Positions 16,568 to 25,331 of a DNA stretch of 64,000 bases are shown here, one piece after another. The position numbers and the translations under genes are program-made. A model generated the notes under the pieces. That model was not told where the DNA came from, did not search any database, and saw only the letters and a list, made by a program, of their open reading frames with translations. The first letter of the stretch is position 1, and every line of letters starts with the position of its first letter. This DNA comes from JAXGZG01 sp050952065 (GTDB taxonomy: Bacteria > Bacillota > Sulfobacillia > Fermentithermobacillales > Fermentithermobacillaceae): the NCBI GenBank assembly GCA_050952065.1, contig JBMNKF010000007.1:124001-188000 (forward strand), in the 5' to 3' direction.

Positions 16568-17176
16568 TTGCAGCACTGGGTCCGGGACATGGTTGAGATT
16601 TCTTTTCGCACACTGGTCATGTTCCTGGTTTCGCTTGTGGCCGTAAGGGTGACCGGCAAGCGATCCATTGGGCAACTGGCACCGTTTGATCTGGTTGTCA
16701 TCATCATTATGGGTTCTGTGGCTGCCCTTCCTCTGGAAGATGAGAGCATTCATATGGGCCATGGGATCATCCCCATAGTGGTCTTGTCTGCCTTGCAGTA
16801 TCTTCTAAGCGTCATCAATATGCACTGGCGAGGTGCAGAAAAGATCACTCAAGGTATGTCGACTCCCATCGTTGTGGACGGGAAAATCATGCATGAGAAC
16901 CTCAAGCGAGAACGAGTCTCCGAAGCGGACATGCATATCGTTCTTCGTCAGGCCGGCGCCGAGAGAGTGGAAGACATTGCTCTGGCGGTCCTAGAACCCA
17001 CCGGGCAGGTATCTATCGTCAAGAAGCCTGAGGCGCAGCCCGTTACCCCAAGAGACATGAACCTCATGACCCTCTCCAGAATCGACACCATACGAGGGCA
17101 ACTAAGCGAGAGGAGACGGCGGAACTATCGCCAGGTGATGAACTCCAAGCCCCAGAGGATTTCTCCCGACCGATAA
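16568..17176 (+). CDS. DUF421 (YetF/YcaP-like) membrane protein
   Basis: About 202 residues: three N-terminal membrane segments (TLVMFLVSLVAVRVTGKRS; FDLVVIIIMGSVAALPL; GIIPIVVLSALQYLLSVI) and a cytoplasmic DUF421/YetF domain (STPIVVDGKIMHENLKRERV). Several relatives exist in spore formers, some being spore-germination or spore-membrane proteins, but the biochemical role is unknown. TTG 16568 follows AGGAGGA by about five bases and removes overlap with the preceding gene; the frame itself opens at 16514. Confidence 0.85.
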   Translation: MQHWVRDMVEISFRTLVMFLVSLVAVRVTGKRSIGQLAPFDLVVIIIMGSVAALPLEDESIHMGHGIIPIVVLSALQYLLSVINMHWRGAEKITQGMSTPIVVDGKIMHENLKRERVSEADMHIVLRQAGAERVEDIALAVLEPTGQVSIVKKPEAQPVTPRDMNLMTLSRIDTIRGQLSERRRRNYRQVMNSKPQRISPDR

Positions 17177-17228
17177 AGAACCCTAATCTGAGATCGCCTC
17201 TAGCAAGAACACTGAGGGGGAATCTTGG

Positions 17229-17798
17229 TTGAACCCAGCGTGGGCCCACCGAGCCTTAGATTTCGAGCAGTACTTGCAAGAAGCAGACATGAATGTCCCC
17301 ACCATGAGGGAGAACTTTGCCAATACACAAGTGAAGCCGGAGCATGATGCTTACTTCAGGTCTCTTGCCAAGCGTCTCCCAGAGAGAAGCATCAGAGTCT
17401 TAGTCCTTTCCGAGCCTTGGTGTGGGGACTGCGTGGAGAACCTTCCAGTTCTCGCCAAGCTTGAATCCTTGTACCCGTTTCTCAAGCTTCACATCTTCCC
17501 AAGAGATCAGAACCTAGATATTATGGACGAGTATCTGACGGAAGGTATGGCGATTATCCCGGTCTTTGTGTTCTTTGACGAAAAAGGTACGGAGATAGGC
17601 CGTTTCGTTGAGCGTCCATCCGGCGCCCACGCTTTCATGGAAGAAGCCAGGCAGTCTCTTCGTTCCTCATCAGAAGCGACTCAGAAACGCGGAATGTACC
17701 GGGCCAGAGCCGAACTTAGAAGAAAATACAGAGAAGGCCTTCGGGACGAAACTATAGGCGAAATCAAGGAGATTCTTCTGAGAAAATATGCACCCTAA
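17229..17798 (+). CDS. Thioredoxin-family protein with WCGDC motif
   Basis: About 189 residues with a thioredoxin-like fold. The motif LSEPWCGDCVENLPVL near residue 62 gives a CxxC active site, and IIPVFVFFDEKG supplies the conserved cis-proline strand. It matches the thioredoxin_9 group (bacillithiol or general disulfide reductase-like proteins of unproven function). There is no signal peptide, so it should be cytoplasmic. TTG 17229 is preceded by GAGGGGG. A basic C-terminal extension (RARAELRRKYREGLRDET) follows the fold. Its stop overlaps the mutS2 start. Confidence 0.82.
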   Translation: MNPAWAHRALDFEQYLQEADMNVPTMRENFANTQVKPEHDAYFRSLAKRLPERSIRVLVLSEPWCGDCVENLPVLAKLESLYPFLKLHIFPRDQNLDIMDEYLTEGMAIIPVFVFFDEKGTEIGRFVERPSGAHAFMEEARQSLRSSSEATQKRGMYRARAELRRKYREGLRDETIGEIKEILLRKYAP

Positions 17799-20160
17799 AG
17801 CCCTAGAGGTTCTGGAATTCGAGAAGATTAAGGAGACTCTGGCCAAAGAAGCCAGCACTTCTTTAGGGCGCGGAATGTCTATGGCCCTTATGCCAGTCGA
17901 TGCAGACAGCGCCAAGGAGGCGCAGAAGTTGGGCAGGGAGATTCTGGATTTGTTGTCCCGAACTACCGCGCCTAGTCTCTATGCTGCCAAGGATGTTCGG
18001 TCCAGGGTCTACCGGGCCGGCCAAGGCGAAGTGCTGACAGGCGAGGACCTGCGCGAAATCCTGAACATCCTCTTGGCGATGGATTCGCTTTCTCGCTGGT
18101 TGGACAATGTCGCGGGAGAGTACCCAGGGCTTTCCGCCATGAGAGAGACGCTCCCGAGGCTGCCTTCGCTTTGCGCCAAGTTGGACGCCACCATAGACGA
18201 AGACGGACTCGTGAGGGACTCGGCAAGCTCAAGATTGTCATCCATCCGGAGGTCGCTGAAGGAACACCAGGATAGGCTAAGAAGACGAGCCGAAGAGATT
18301 GCCCGCCACAGGAACATTTCCCAGTACCTTCAAGAAGAGATAGTTGCCGTTCGTCAGGGGCGCCTCGTGCTTCCGGTCAAGGTGGAGTATGCGTCCCGAA
18401 TACCGGGACTTGTACACGACCAGTCGTCTTCCGGTCAGACCGTATTCATTGAGCCCGTAGAGATCTTTGAGATGGGGAACCAGTTAAGGCGTTTAGAACT
18501 ACAGGAACGAGATGAGGTTCTTCGCATACTGGAAGAAGTCTCGAGACTAGTGGGGGAATCTTCTCGCGTCTTGGCCAAAGGAGTTGCCGGTCTAGCAGAA
18601 TTCGATCTGGCCCTGGCCAAAGCCAGGCTGGCGATGAAGTGGAAGGGTTCTTTTCCAAAGATTGTCCATGAACCGAGACTTCACCTCAGGGAAGCGTGGC
18701 ATCCTCTCTTGAAAGGAACGCCGGTACCCATGAACATCGACCTTTCCCTGGATGCAGTCCGCACTGTGGTTATCACTGGACCCAACATGGGAGGGAAGAC
18801 CGTAGCCCTCAAGACTTGCGGTCTTTTGTCGGCAATGGCACTTGCGGGTATGCCTTGCCCATGCAGGGGCGATACCGTCATAGGAGCAATATCCGACATT
18901 CTATTGGACATTGGGGACCAACAGTCCATTGAAGAGAGTCTAAGCACATTCTCGGCTCACATCGCCAACGTCAAGATGATTCTGGATAATGCCCGCCCCG
19001 GCACGCTGGTACTGATCGATGAGCTTGGCGCCGGGACTGACCCTCTTGAAGGGGCAGCTCTAGGCTTGGCTATCCTGAGGCGTCTCAATGACTCTGGGGC
19101 GCTATCGGTCGTGACCAGCCATTTTACTGAGTTTAAGTTGGCTGCAGAGAGCAACCCGGGCATGCAAAACGCGTCGGTTGAATGGGATTCCGTGAACCTC
19201 AAGCCAACTTACAGGCTCATTACCGGAAGGCCGGGGCGGTCCAACGCGTTCCTCGTGGCCGAGAGACTGGGGCTTGATTCTGAGATCCTGGAAGAGGCCA
19301 AGGGAAATCTGGGCCAGGATATCCTCCAACTAGAGGATATCATTGCCGATTTGGAGGAGTCTTCACAAAAAGCCAGGGAAGAGGCACTTTTGGCCGCGCG
19401 GGAGAGGCAGTTGGCCGAATCTCTCAGAAAGCAGTACGAGAGCAAACTCGAGACTCAGGAGAAACAGCGGAGAGACCTTCTCAACGAGGCAAAACAGGAA
19501 GCACGGTCGATTGTGTCCAGGGCCCGACTGGAGTTTGAAAAGGCTGTCAAAGAGTTCCGCGAAAAACAACGGTTGACTGGCAAGGAACTGACTTCTCAGA
19601 TTGGGGAAATTAGGGAGAGATTCCGGTCAGCCAGCCACGACCTGGGTCCCGAAACCGTCGCTCCCCTTGAGGGGGAGCCTCTCAGACCGGAGGATGCTGT
19701 GCCGGGCACCACCGTATACGTGACGGGATTCCGAGACGCGGCAACCGTTGTGGAGGCTCCCGGCCCTGGAGAACCGTCAGTGCTGGTGCGGATCGGGTCA
19801 CTTAGCCTCAGGGCGCCTATGGAGGACTTGAGGATTCCCACCAAGACTCTTCCCAACAAAACGGAGCCGAGGCCCGAGTCTTCCCGTATAGCGATGGAGA
19901 AGGCTCAAAGCGTGTCAGGAGAACTTGACCTTAGAGGCATGACCTCTGACGAGGCTCTGCTGGTCTTGGACAAGTACCTCGACGACGCCATACTGGCGGG
20001 ACTCTCCCAGGTGCGGGTCATCCACGGAAAAGGAACCGGAGCTTTGCGGAGAGCGGTCAGTCTATACCTCAAAGACCATCGTTATGTTGCCGAGAGCCGT
20101 TTGGGGGAAGCCTCTCAAGGCGGCTCGGGAGTAACGATAGCACGGTTGCGATCCCATTAA
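17788..20160 (+). CDS. mutS2: Endonuclease MutS2
   Basis: A MutS-family ATPase with a nuclease domain, implicated in suppressing recombination and in resolving collided ribosomes. About 790 residues. Walker A GPNMGGKTVALKT near 331, DIGDQQSIEESLSTFSAHI near 372, Walker B LVLIDELGAGTDP near 407, then a coiled-coil arm, a KOW-like segment and a C-terminal Smr domain from about 710 (ELDLRGMTSDEA, HGKGTGALR). There is no N-terminal mismatch-recognition domain, as is normal for MutS2. ATG 17788 overlaps the thioredoxin gene by 11 bases. Confidence 0.96.
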   Translation: MHPKALEVLEFEKIKETLAKEASTSLGRGMSMALMPVDADSAKEAQKLGREILDLLSRTTAPSLYAAKDVRSRVYRAGQGEVLTGEDLREILNILLAMDSLSRWLDNVAGEYPGLSAMRETLPRLPSLCAKLDATIDEDGLVRDSASSRLSSIRRSLKEHQDRLRRRAEEIARHRNISQYLQEEIVAVRQGRLVLPVKVEYASRIPGLVHDQSSSGQTVFIEPVEIFEMGNQLRRLELQERDEVLRILEEVSRLVGESSRVLAKGVAGLAEFDLALAKARLAMKWKGSFPKIVHEPRLHLREAWHPLLKGTPVPMNIDLSLDAVRTVVITGPNMGGKTVALKTCGLLSAMALAGMPCPCRGDTVIGAISDILLDIGDQQSIEESLSTFSAHIANVKMILDNARPGTLVLIDELGAGTDPLEGAALGLAILRRLNDSGALSVVTSHFTEFKLAAESNPGMQNASVEWDSVNLKPTYRLITGRPGRSNAFLVAERLGLDSEILEEAKGNLGQDILQLEDIIADLEESSQKAREEALLAARERQLAESLRKQYESKLETQEKQRRDLLNEAKQEARSIVSRARLEFEKAVKEFREKQRLTGKELTSQIGEIRERFRSASHDLGPETVAPLEGEPLRPEDAVPGTTVYVTGFRDAATVVEAPGPGEPSVLVRIGSLSLRAPMEDLRIPTKTLPNKTEPRPESSRIAMEKAQSVSGELDLRGMTSDEALLVLDKYLDDAILAGLSQVRVIHGKGTGALRRAVSLYLKDHRYVAESRLGEASQGGSGVTIARLRSH

Positions 20161-20205
20161 GAAGGACCTTCACGGCCACTTCTACGCTTTTTCGTGAGCC
20201 CTCAT

Positions 20206-22353
20206 CTAATGCGTGACCTCCTGTGTTGTCGTGGACATAGCGTCGCGATCGGCGTCATGGTCATAGTCATAGTCCCAATCATGTTCATAATCATAGCCAT
20301 TGTCGTGATCGCCGTGCTCCGTTATGTGATAGGTGCACGGTGAGTTTGGCACCCTCTCTTTCTTGAACAACTCCAGGACGATGTTCTCCTCAGGGCATCC
20401 TGGCCCTGGGGAAAGCCCAGACATATTGCATATTGATGCAGTCACTATGGTATCGGGTCTTTTGAAAGGCTCCGGGGCCTGTTTTTCCGTTATTACCGTC
20501 ATCATCTCTCGCCAGATCCGAGCAGGATAGCTTCCTCCCGTGATCTTCCATTGTTCCATTGTCTTCTCCTGGTCAAAACCTATCCACACCACGCCCACGC
20601 AACTGGGCGTGTAGCCGCAGAACCAGGCGTCCTTCCAGTTGCTTGTTGTACCTGTTTTTCCTGCACAGGGGCGTCCGATGTATGCCGCTCCGCCCGTACC
20701 CCCCGATTCGGTTAGAGCCCCTTCCAACATGCTGGTCATGAGGTAAGCCGTTTCTTCCGACATTACCAGGGTCCGTTTGCTTTGATGCTCCTCTAGGATG
20801 CTTCCGTTCTTGTCTTCAACCCGCAGGATGCATATGGGGTCCACCCTTATGCCCCTGTTTGACAAACAGCCGTAGGCAACTGCCATATCCAAAGGAGACA
20901 CTCCGTAGGTCAGCCCTCCTAGTGCGAGAGATCTTGTGTGGTCGGAACGGCCATCGGAGGTCGGTTGGGTTACGAGACTGGTGATGCCCATGCGCATAGC
21001 CATAGCCAAGCTTTGGTCTGTACCGACCATATCCTGGACCTTGGCTGCCACCACGTTGACAGACTCTCGAACTGCTTTTCGTAAGGTCATCGGACCTTGG
21101 AAGGTACCGGAGTAGTTCCTTGGGGAGAACCGTTCTCCAGTGACGGGGTCCACCCAGGTAACAGGGGAGTCGTCTACCACAGTGCCGGGACCCATCCCGG
21201 CTTCTATTGCGGGCACGTATGCCGCTATAGGTTTGAAAGAGGAGCCTGGCTGCCGCTTTGCGTCGATGGCGCGATTCCATCCGAGCATGCCTTCGTGTTT
21301 GCGCCCACCAACGATAGCCAAAATGTGTCCTGTCTTCGAGTCAAGTACCACGCAAGCGGCCTGAAGGCTGTCTTTTCCTTCATAGGGGAAGTCTTTGTCC
21401 AGTACCTTGGCTACGGCGTTTTCTGCGGCCTCCTGAGCCTGAGGGCTGTAGGTCGTATAAACGCGCAGCCCACCGCTATATACCAGATCGGCCGGGTAGC
21501 GCGACAGAAGCTGTTTCAAAACGTAGTCGAGAAAATACCCGCCTCTGGTGGTCGTTTCTGGTCGAACGGATACTGCGTTGATGGGTTTCGACTTGGCCTC
21601 TTCGCATTCGTCTCGCGTGATATATCCGTAAGCCGTCATCTGCTCCAAGACAGTGTTTCTCCTCGCGAGGGCGTCGTTGGGGTTGTCTATGGGATCGAAG
21701 ATGGCAGGTCCCTTGAGCAATCCCGCCAACATAGCGGATTCCTCAAGCGTCACGTCTTTAATGGATTTGCCGAAAAATATCCTGGCAGCCGCTTCCGGCC
21801 CGTAAGCACCCCTTCCGAAAGGTACTTGGTTCAAGTACATCTCCAAGATTTCGGTCTTGGTGTACTGGCGCTCCAGAAGTATGGCGAGCACCGCATCTTG
21901 CACTTTTCTTGTCCAGGTTCGAGAGTCGGTCAGGAACGCTTTCTTGGCTAGCTGCTGGGTAATTGTGCTACCACCTTGCATCGAGCCGCCGCCTGTCAGG
22001 TTTGAGAAGAAGGCTCTCACAATGGCCCTGAGGTCGACGCCATAGTGGCTGTAGAAACGATGGTCTTCGGCTGCCAGTACCGCGTCTATAAAGTGCTTGG
22101 GTAGTTCCTCAAGTTCTACGGGCACGCGGTATTCTGATGCGTGCAACTCGGTCCACACCTTGCCGTCTCGGTCATAGACGTAGGAGACCTCTTCAGGTTT
22201 TGGCTCAAGTGTGCCCATAGTGGGCAGATCCCTTACGGCGGACACAACGAAAGCAGCCACCAAACCTGCTGCAACTAGCCCGGCTCCCAACATCGTGTAA
22301 AGGATGATATGAAGAACCCGTCTTTTTCTGGGCGAGATTCTCTTCGCTGACAT
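20206..22353 (-). CDS. Class A penicillin-binding protein (PBP1A-like)
   Basis: A bifunctional peptidoglycan synthase, about 715 residues, anchored by one N-terminal membrane helix (about 13-40). Transglycosylase motifs: EDHRFYSHYGVD, GGSTITQQLAKKAF and LERQYTKTEILEMYLNQV. Transpeptidase motifs: SSFK, SVN and KTGTT. ATG at 22353 (reading leftwards) follows a GGGGG element; the open frame extends to 22419 without a good start. The last 40 residues include a striking run rich in Asp, His and Tyr (coded around 20230-20325), not typical of the family. It is the only minus-strand gene in the window and converges on mutS2. Confidence 0.95.
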   Translation of the reverse strand: MSAKRISPRKRRVLHIILYTMLGAGLVAAGLVAAFVVSAVRDLPTMGTLEPKPEEVSYVYDRDGKVWTELHASEYRVPVELEELPKHFIDAVLAAEDHRFYSHYGVDLRAIVRAFFSNLTGGGSMQGGSTITQQLAKKAFLTDSRTWTRKVQDAVLAILLERQYTKTEILEMYLNQVPFGRGAYGPEAAARIFFGKSIKDVTLEESAMLAGLLKGPAIFDPIDNPNDALARRNTVLEQMTAYGYITRDECEEAKSKPINAVSVRPETTTRGGYFLDYVLKQLLSRYPADLVYSGGLRVYTTYSPQAQEAAENAVAKVLDKDFPYEGKDSLQAACVVLDSKTGHILAIVGGRKHEGMLGWNRAIDAKRQPGSSFKPIAAYVPAIEAGMGPGTVVDDSPVTWVDPVTGERFSPRNYSGTFQGPMTLRKAVRESVNVVAAKVQDMVGTDQSLAMAMRMGITSLVTQPTSDGRSDHTRSLALGGLTYGVSPLDMAVAYGCLSNRGIRVDPICILRVEDKNGSILEEHQSKRTLVMSEETAYLMTSMLEGALTESGGTGGAAYIGRPCAGKTGTTSNWKDAWFCGYTPSCVGVVWIGFDQEKTMEQWKITGGSYPARIWREMMTVITEKQAPEPFKRPDTIVTASICNMSGLSPGPGCPEENIVLELFKKERVPNSPCTYHITEHGDHDNGYDYEHDWDYDYDHDADRDAMSTTTQEVTH

Positions 22354-22484
22354 TGGCGCATACCCCCAGATAACTCTAGAGAGGCACAAGGCACCTCCCG
22401 GTCGGACTGCTAACCTCACTATACACAGACGTAGTAGTCCACTTGTCCGGTCCCACTATTATAGCATCCTCCCGGGTTACCTAC

Positions 22485-22511
22485 TTGCCTACCCCGCGAC
22501 GATGGTATAAT
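22485..22511 (+). promoter_or_regulatory. Putative promoter of tyrS in the divergent PBP1A-tyrS spacer
   Basis: An extended -10 (TGGTATAAT, TATAAT at 22506-22511) stands 28 bases before the tyrS start. TTGCCT (22485-22490) is a poor -35 at only 15 bases. On the other strand the spacer also reads TATAAT (complement of 22458-22463), a possible -10 for PBP1A, without a convincing -35. No T-box precedes tyrS. Confidence 0.45.
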
Positions 22512-22538
22512 TGTCCCTAAGAAATGGGGGAGATTAGG

Positions 22539-23795
22539 GTGGGTACAGACTGGCGAAAGGATCCCGGACTTGCGAGAGAGGTCGAATCTCAAGTATCTTT
22601 GATAGCCGACCGTTCTATTGATGTAGTTACTATGGATGAACTTCGAGATAAGGTCGCGCGCTCTCTGCCGTCCGGTAAACCTCTAAAGGTTAAACTGGGG
22701 GTAGACCCTACAGCCCCGGATCTCCACCTCGGTCACGTGGTGGTAATGAAGAAACTTAGGGATTTTCAGCGGCTGGGCCACGAAATCTACTTCGTGATCG
22801 GAGACTTTACGGCCATGATAGGAGACCCAAGCGGAAAGTCTCAGACTAGGCCCCAGCTTTCCAAGGAGGAAGTTTTAGCCAACGCAGAAACATATCGCCA
22901 ACAGGCGACAACCATTCTGGATCCGGCTCGGACGCATCTGGTTTTCAACTCTCAATGGCTGTCACCGATGTCTTTCAAAGACGTCATCCATCTGGCCTCC
23001 CGTTTCACAGTGGCCAGAATGTTGGAGCGGGACGACTTTCAGGGCCGCTATCAAAAGGGTTCGCCCATCGGTGTTCACGAATTCATGTACCCCTTGGCCC
23101 AGGCTTACGATTCTGTGGCAATAGGTTCCGATGTGGAGCTTGGCGGTACCGACCAGACGTTCAACCTCCTCGTTGGCCGAAGTATTCAGAAAGAATACGG
23201 GCAGGAGTCTCAGGTAGCTCTGACCATGCCCATCCTCGTGGGGTTGGACGGTACTAACAAGATGTCCAAGAGCCTTGGCAACTATATCGGCGTGAAAGAC
23301 GAACCTAGAGACATGTATGGAAAAGTGATGTCGATTCCTGACTCGCTCATGGCCAGTTACCAAAGGCTTGTGGTTTGTGATAGCGAGGCATCGGTGAACG
23401 CATTGGTCCTCGGAATCAAGTCCGGCGAAATTCACCCTATGGACGCCAAGATGAACTTGGCGTTTCGGATCGTTTCGGAGTTTCACGGGGACCTCGCGGC
23501 AAAGGAAGCCCAAGACGAGTTCATCCGAGTGTTTAGGGAAAGGGAGTTGCCGACAGACCTCGATGAAGTAGAACTGCCCGAGGTATCCGCAGGCGATACT
23601 ATGGGGATTGCTCTGCTCTTGGCGAGAACGGGACTTGTATCGTCATCGTCCGAAGCCAGGCGTTTGATAAAGGCCGGCGCAATAAGGATCGATGGAGTCA
23701 AGATAGGCCCCGATTCTGCGACGTGCATTGTACGAGACGGGATGTTGCTTCAGGTGGGGAAGCGTCGGATCTGCAGGGTCACGATAGGCCGGTAA
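22539..23795 (+). CDS. tyrS: Tyrosyl-tRNA synthetase
   Basis: A class I synthetase that charges tRNA-Tyr. About 418 residues, the length of the TyrZ-like bacterial form. The HIGH-type motif reads HLGH (in PDLHLGHVVVMKKL), the KMSKS loop reads TNKMSKSLGN, and VELGGTDQTFNLLVGR is conserved. A C-terminal S4 RNA-binding domain follows (SSEARRLIKAGAIRIDGVKI). GTG 22539 is chosen because GGGGGAG is six bases upstream; ATG 22524 would place that element inside the gene. Confidence 0.96.
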   Translation: MGTDWRKDPGLAREVESQVSLIADRSIDVVTMDELRDKVARSLPSGKPLKVKLGVDPTAPDLHLGHVVVMKKLRDFQRLGHEIYFVIGDFTAMIGDPSGKSQTRPQLSKEEVLANAETYRQQATTILDPARTHLVFNSQWLSPMSFKDVIHLASRFTVARMLERDDFQGRYQKGSPIGVHEFMYPLAQAYDSVAIGSDVELGGTDQTFNLLVGRSIQKEYGQESQVALTMPILVGLDGTNKMSKSLGNYIGVKDEPRDMYGKVMSIPDSLMASYQRLVVCDSEASVNALVLGIKSGEIHPMDAKMNLAFRIVSEFHGDLAAKEAQDEFIRVFRERELPTDLDEVELPEVSAGDTMGIALLLARTGLVSSSSEARRLIKAGAIRIDGVKIGPDSATCIVRDGMLLQVGKRRICRVTIGR

Positions 23796-23836
23796 CCAAG
23801 TCTTCTCTGGCGGCATACAATTAGAAGCTATCCTTT

Positions 23837-24517
23837 TTGGGAGGGCTTCCTATTTTCCAGAGAAGGAGAACCATAGGCGCTTCGGTCAGGGGGAAAAGGC
23901 TGCTCCTGGTTCTGTGCGTTCTGGCCGTAATCGTTGGCCTGACGTCGTTATTTCTTGCACTGGAAAGAGCCATAGTCCCAACTCTGGTGGCCATATCAGA
24001 GACTGAAGTCGCTCGGGTAACCAACAAAGCCATGATCGATGCGGTGAAACGGCACATTACCGCCTTTCTCGAGGGTAAGACTTTCTTGTACTTTGAGACC
24101 GGTAAGGATGGGCAACTCCTCTACATCAAGACTAACACTGCCGATCTAAACCGCATTCAGGCCGATGCCCTTGATGTGCTCCAAGACGCAATGAAAAACC
24201 TAGATGGTTTTTCGGTGTATATCCCCTTGGGCCAGGCTTTTGGCTCGACAACGCTTGCTCACGTCGGTCCCAAGATAAAGGTGACTCTATATCCTTACGG
24301 GACTGTACGAACTCAGGTGAGGGATTCCTTCGATGTGACAGGGATCAACCAGGCCCGCTACAACATCTTTCTCAACGTGAAGTGCACCGTTAGAGTGGTG
24401 GTGCCTTTCATATCATCCATGGCAGAAGTCTCCACAGATATTCCCCTAACCACCGTAATAATCCCCGGTAAAGTCCCCGACACTTACCTGAACCTTACCG
24501 GCAATTTGTCCCGGTGA
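23837..24517 (+). CDS. yunB: Sporulation protein YunB
   Basis: About 226 residues resembling YunB, a sigma-E-dependent spore-coat-associated protein of Bacillus with unknown biochemistry. An N-terminal membrane helix (LLLVLCVLAVIVGLTSLFLALE) is followed by IVPTLVAISETEVARVTNKAM and a beta-rich domain (PLGQAFGSTTLAHVGPKIKV; FDVTGINQARYNIFL). The start is uncertain. TTG 23837 lacks a Shine-Dalgarno, whereas AGAAGGAG (23861-23868) is perfectly spaced for an in-frame ATA at 23873, a rare initiation codon. Either choice leaves the membrane helix intact. Confidence 0.85.
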   Translation: MGGLPIFQRRRTIGASVRGKRLLLVLCVLAVIVGLTSLFLALERAIVPTLVAISETEVARVTNKAMIDAVKRHITAFLEGKTFLYFETGKDGQLLYIKTNTADLNRIQADALDVLQDAMKNLDGFSVYIPLGQAFGSTTLAHVGPKIKVTLYPYGTVRTQVRDSFDVTGINQARYNIFLNVKCTVRVVVPFISSMAEVSTDIPLTTVIIPGKVPDTYLNLTGNLSR

Positions 24518-24535
24518 GAAGACACGGGATTCCCA

Positions 24536-24563
24536 TGTGGAACCATCCCAAGGCTGGTATAAT
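24536..24563 (+). promoter_or_regulatory. Putative extended -10 promoter of nadE
   Basis: TGGTATAAT (-10 hexamer 24558-24563) has the extended -10 TGn motif. The -35 region (TGTGGA, 24536-24541) is weak. It is 26 bases upstream of the nadE start. Confidence 0.45.
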
Positions 24564-24588
24564 GGTCCATTGAATAGGAGGTGTACCG

Positions 24589-25320
24589 ATGCCCAGTCAT
24601 AGCATGCAAGACAAGGTTGCAAACCTGGTCAGGTGGATGCGAACTCGAACTCAGGAAGCTCGCGCCAAAGGGGGCGTTTTCGGCGTGTCCGGGGGAGTGG
24701 ATTCGGCGTTGGTGTTGGCGCTCTCCAAGAAAGCGTGGGGCGATGACTGCCTGGGGCTCATTATGCCGTGCCACTCACTGCCAGAGGACGCAGAAGACGC
24801 TATGATGCTCTTGGAGCATTTCTCCGTTGACTATAGGGTTGTGGATCTGACGCCATCTTACGATGCCCTCTTGGCGAGCCTTTCTGATATGGAGGAGCCC
24901 TCGGTTCTGGCCATGGCAAACCTTAAGCCCAGGCTCCGGTCCATGACTCTTTACTACGTGGCGACCCTTTACAACTACTTGGTGGTAGGGTCAAGCAACC
25001 GGGCAGAAATTCACGTCGGTTACTTCACGAAACACGGGGATAGCGCGGTTGACATGCTGCCTTTGGCCAACCTAACCAAAGCTCAAGTGTGGGAAATGTC
25101 GCGTTACTTAGGAGTTCCAGATAAGATAGTCGAGAAAACCCCTTCGGCAGGGCTGTGGCGAGGCCAGACTGACGAAGAAGAGATGGGCCTTCTCTACAAG
25201 GATCTAGATGCCTATCTCTCGGGGAATCCTGTGTCGCCGGGCGTTCGGAATAAGATAGAGGAAATGCATAGGCGGACCGAACACAAGAGGAGGATGCCGT
25301 ATATTCCAGACCTAGACTAG
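24589..25320 (+). CDS. nadE: NAD synthetase, ammonia-dependent
   Basis: This enzyme makes NAD from nicotinate adenine dinucleotide, ATP and ammonia. About 243 residues with no glutaminase domain, so ammonia-dependent. The PP-loop SGGVDSALVLALS is near residue 34, GSSNRAEIHVGYFTKHGD near 125 and PSAGLWRGQTDEEEMGL near 184. The ATG follows TAGGAGGTG at ideal distance. The three genes nadE, yebC and the bofC-like gene follow each other closely. Confidence 0.96.
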   Translation: MPSHSMQDKVANLVRWMRTRTQEARAKGGVFGVSGGVDSALVLALSKKAWGDDCLGLIMPCHSLPEDAEDAMMLLEHFSVDYRVVDLTPSYDALLASLSDMEEPSVLAMANLKPRLRSMTLYYVATLYNYLVVGSSNRAEIHVGYFTKHGDSAVDMLPLANLTKAQVWEMSRYLGVPDKIVEKTPSAGLWRGQTDEEEMGLLYKDLDAYLSGNPVSPGVRNKIEEMHRRTEHKRRMPYIPDLD

Positions 25321-25331
25321 GAGGATATTCT

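Noticed and set aside
21097..21951. A 284-residue + strand frame lying opposite PBP1A.
   Set aside because: It is fully antisense to a well-supported gene with intact catalytic motifs, has no recognisable domain and no ribosome-binding site.
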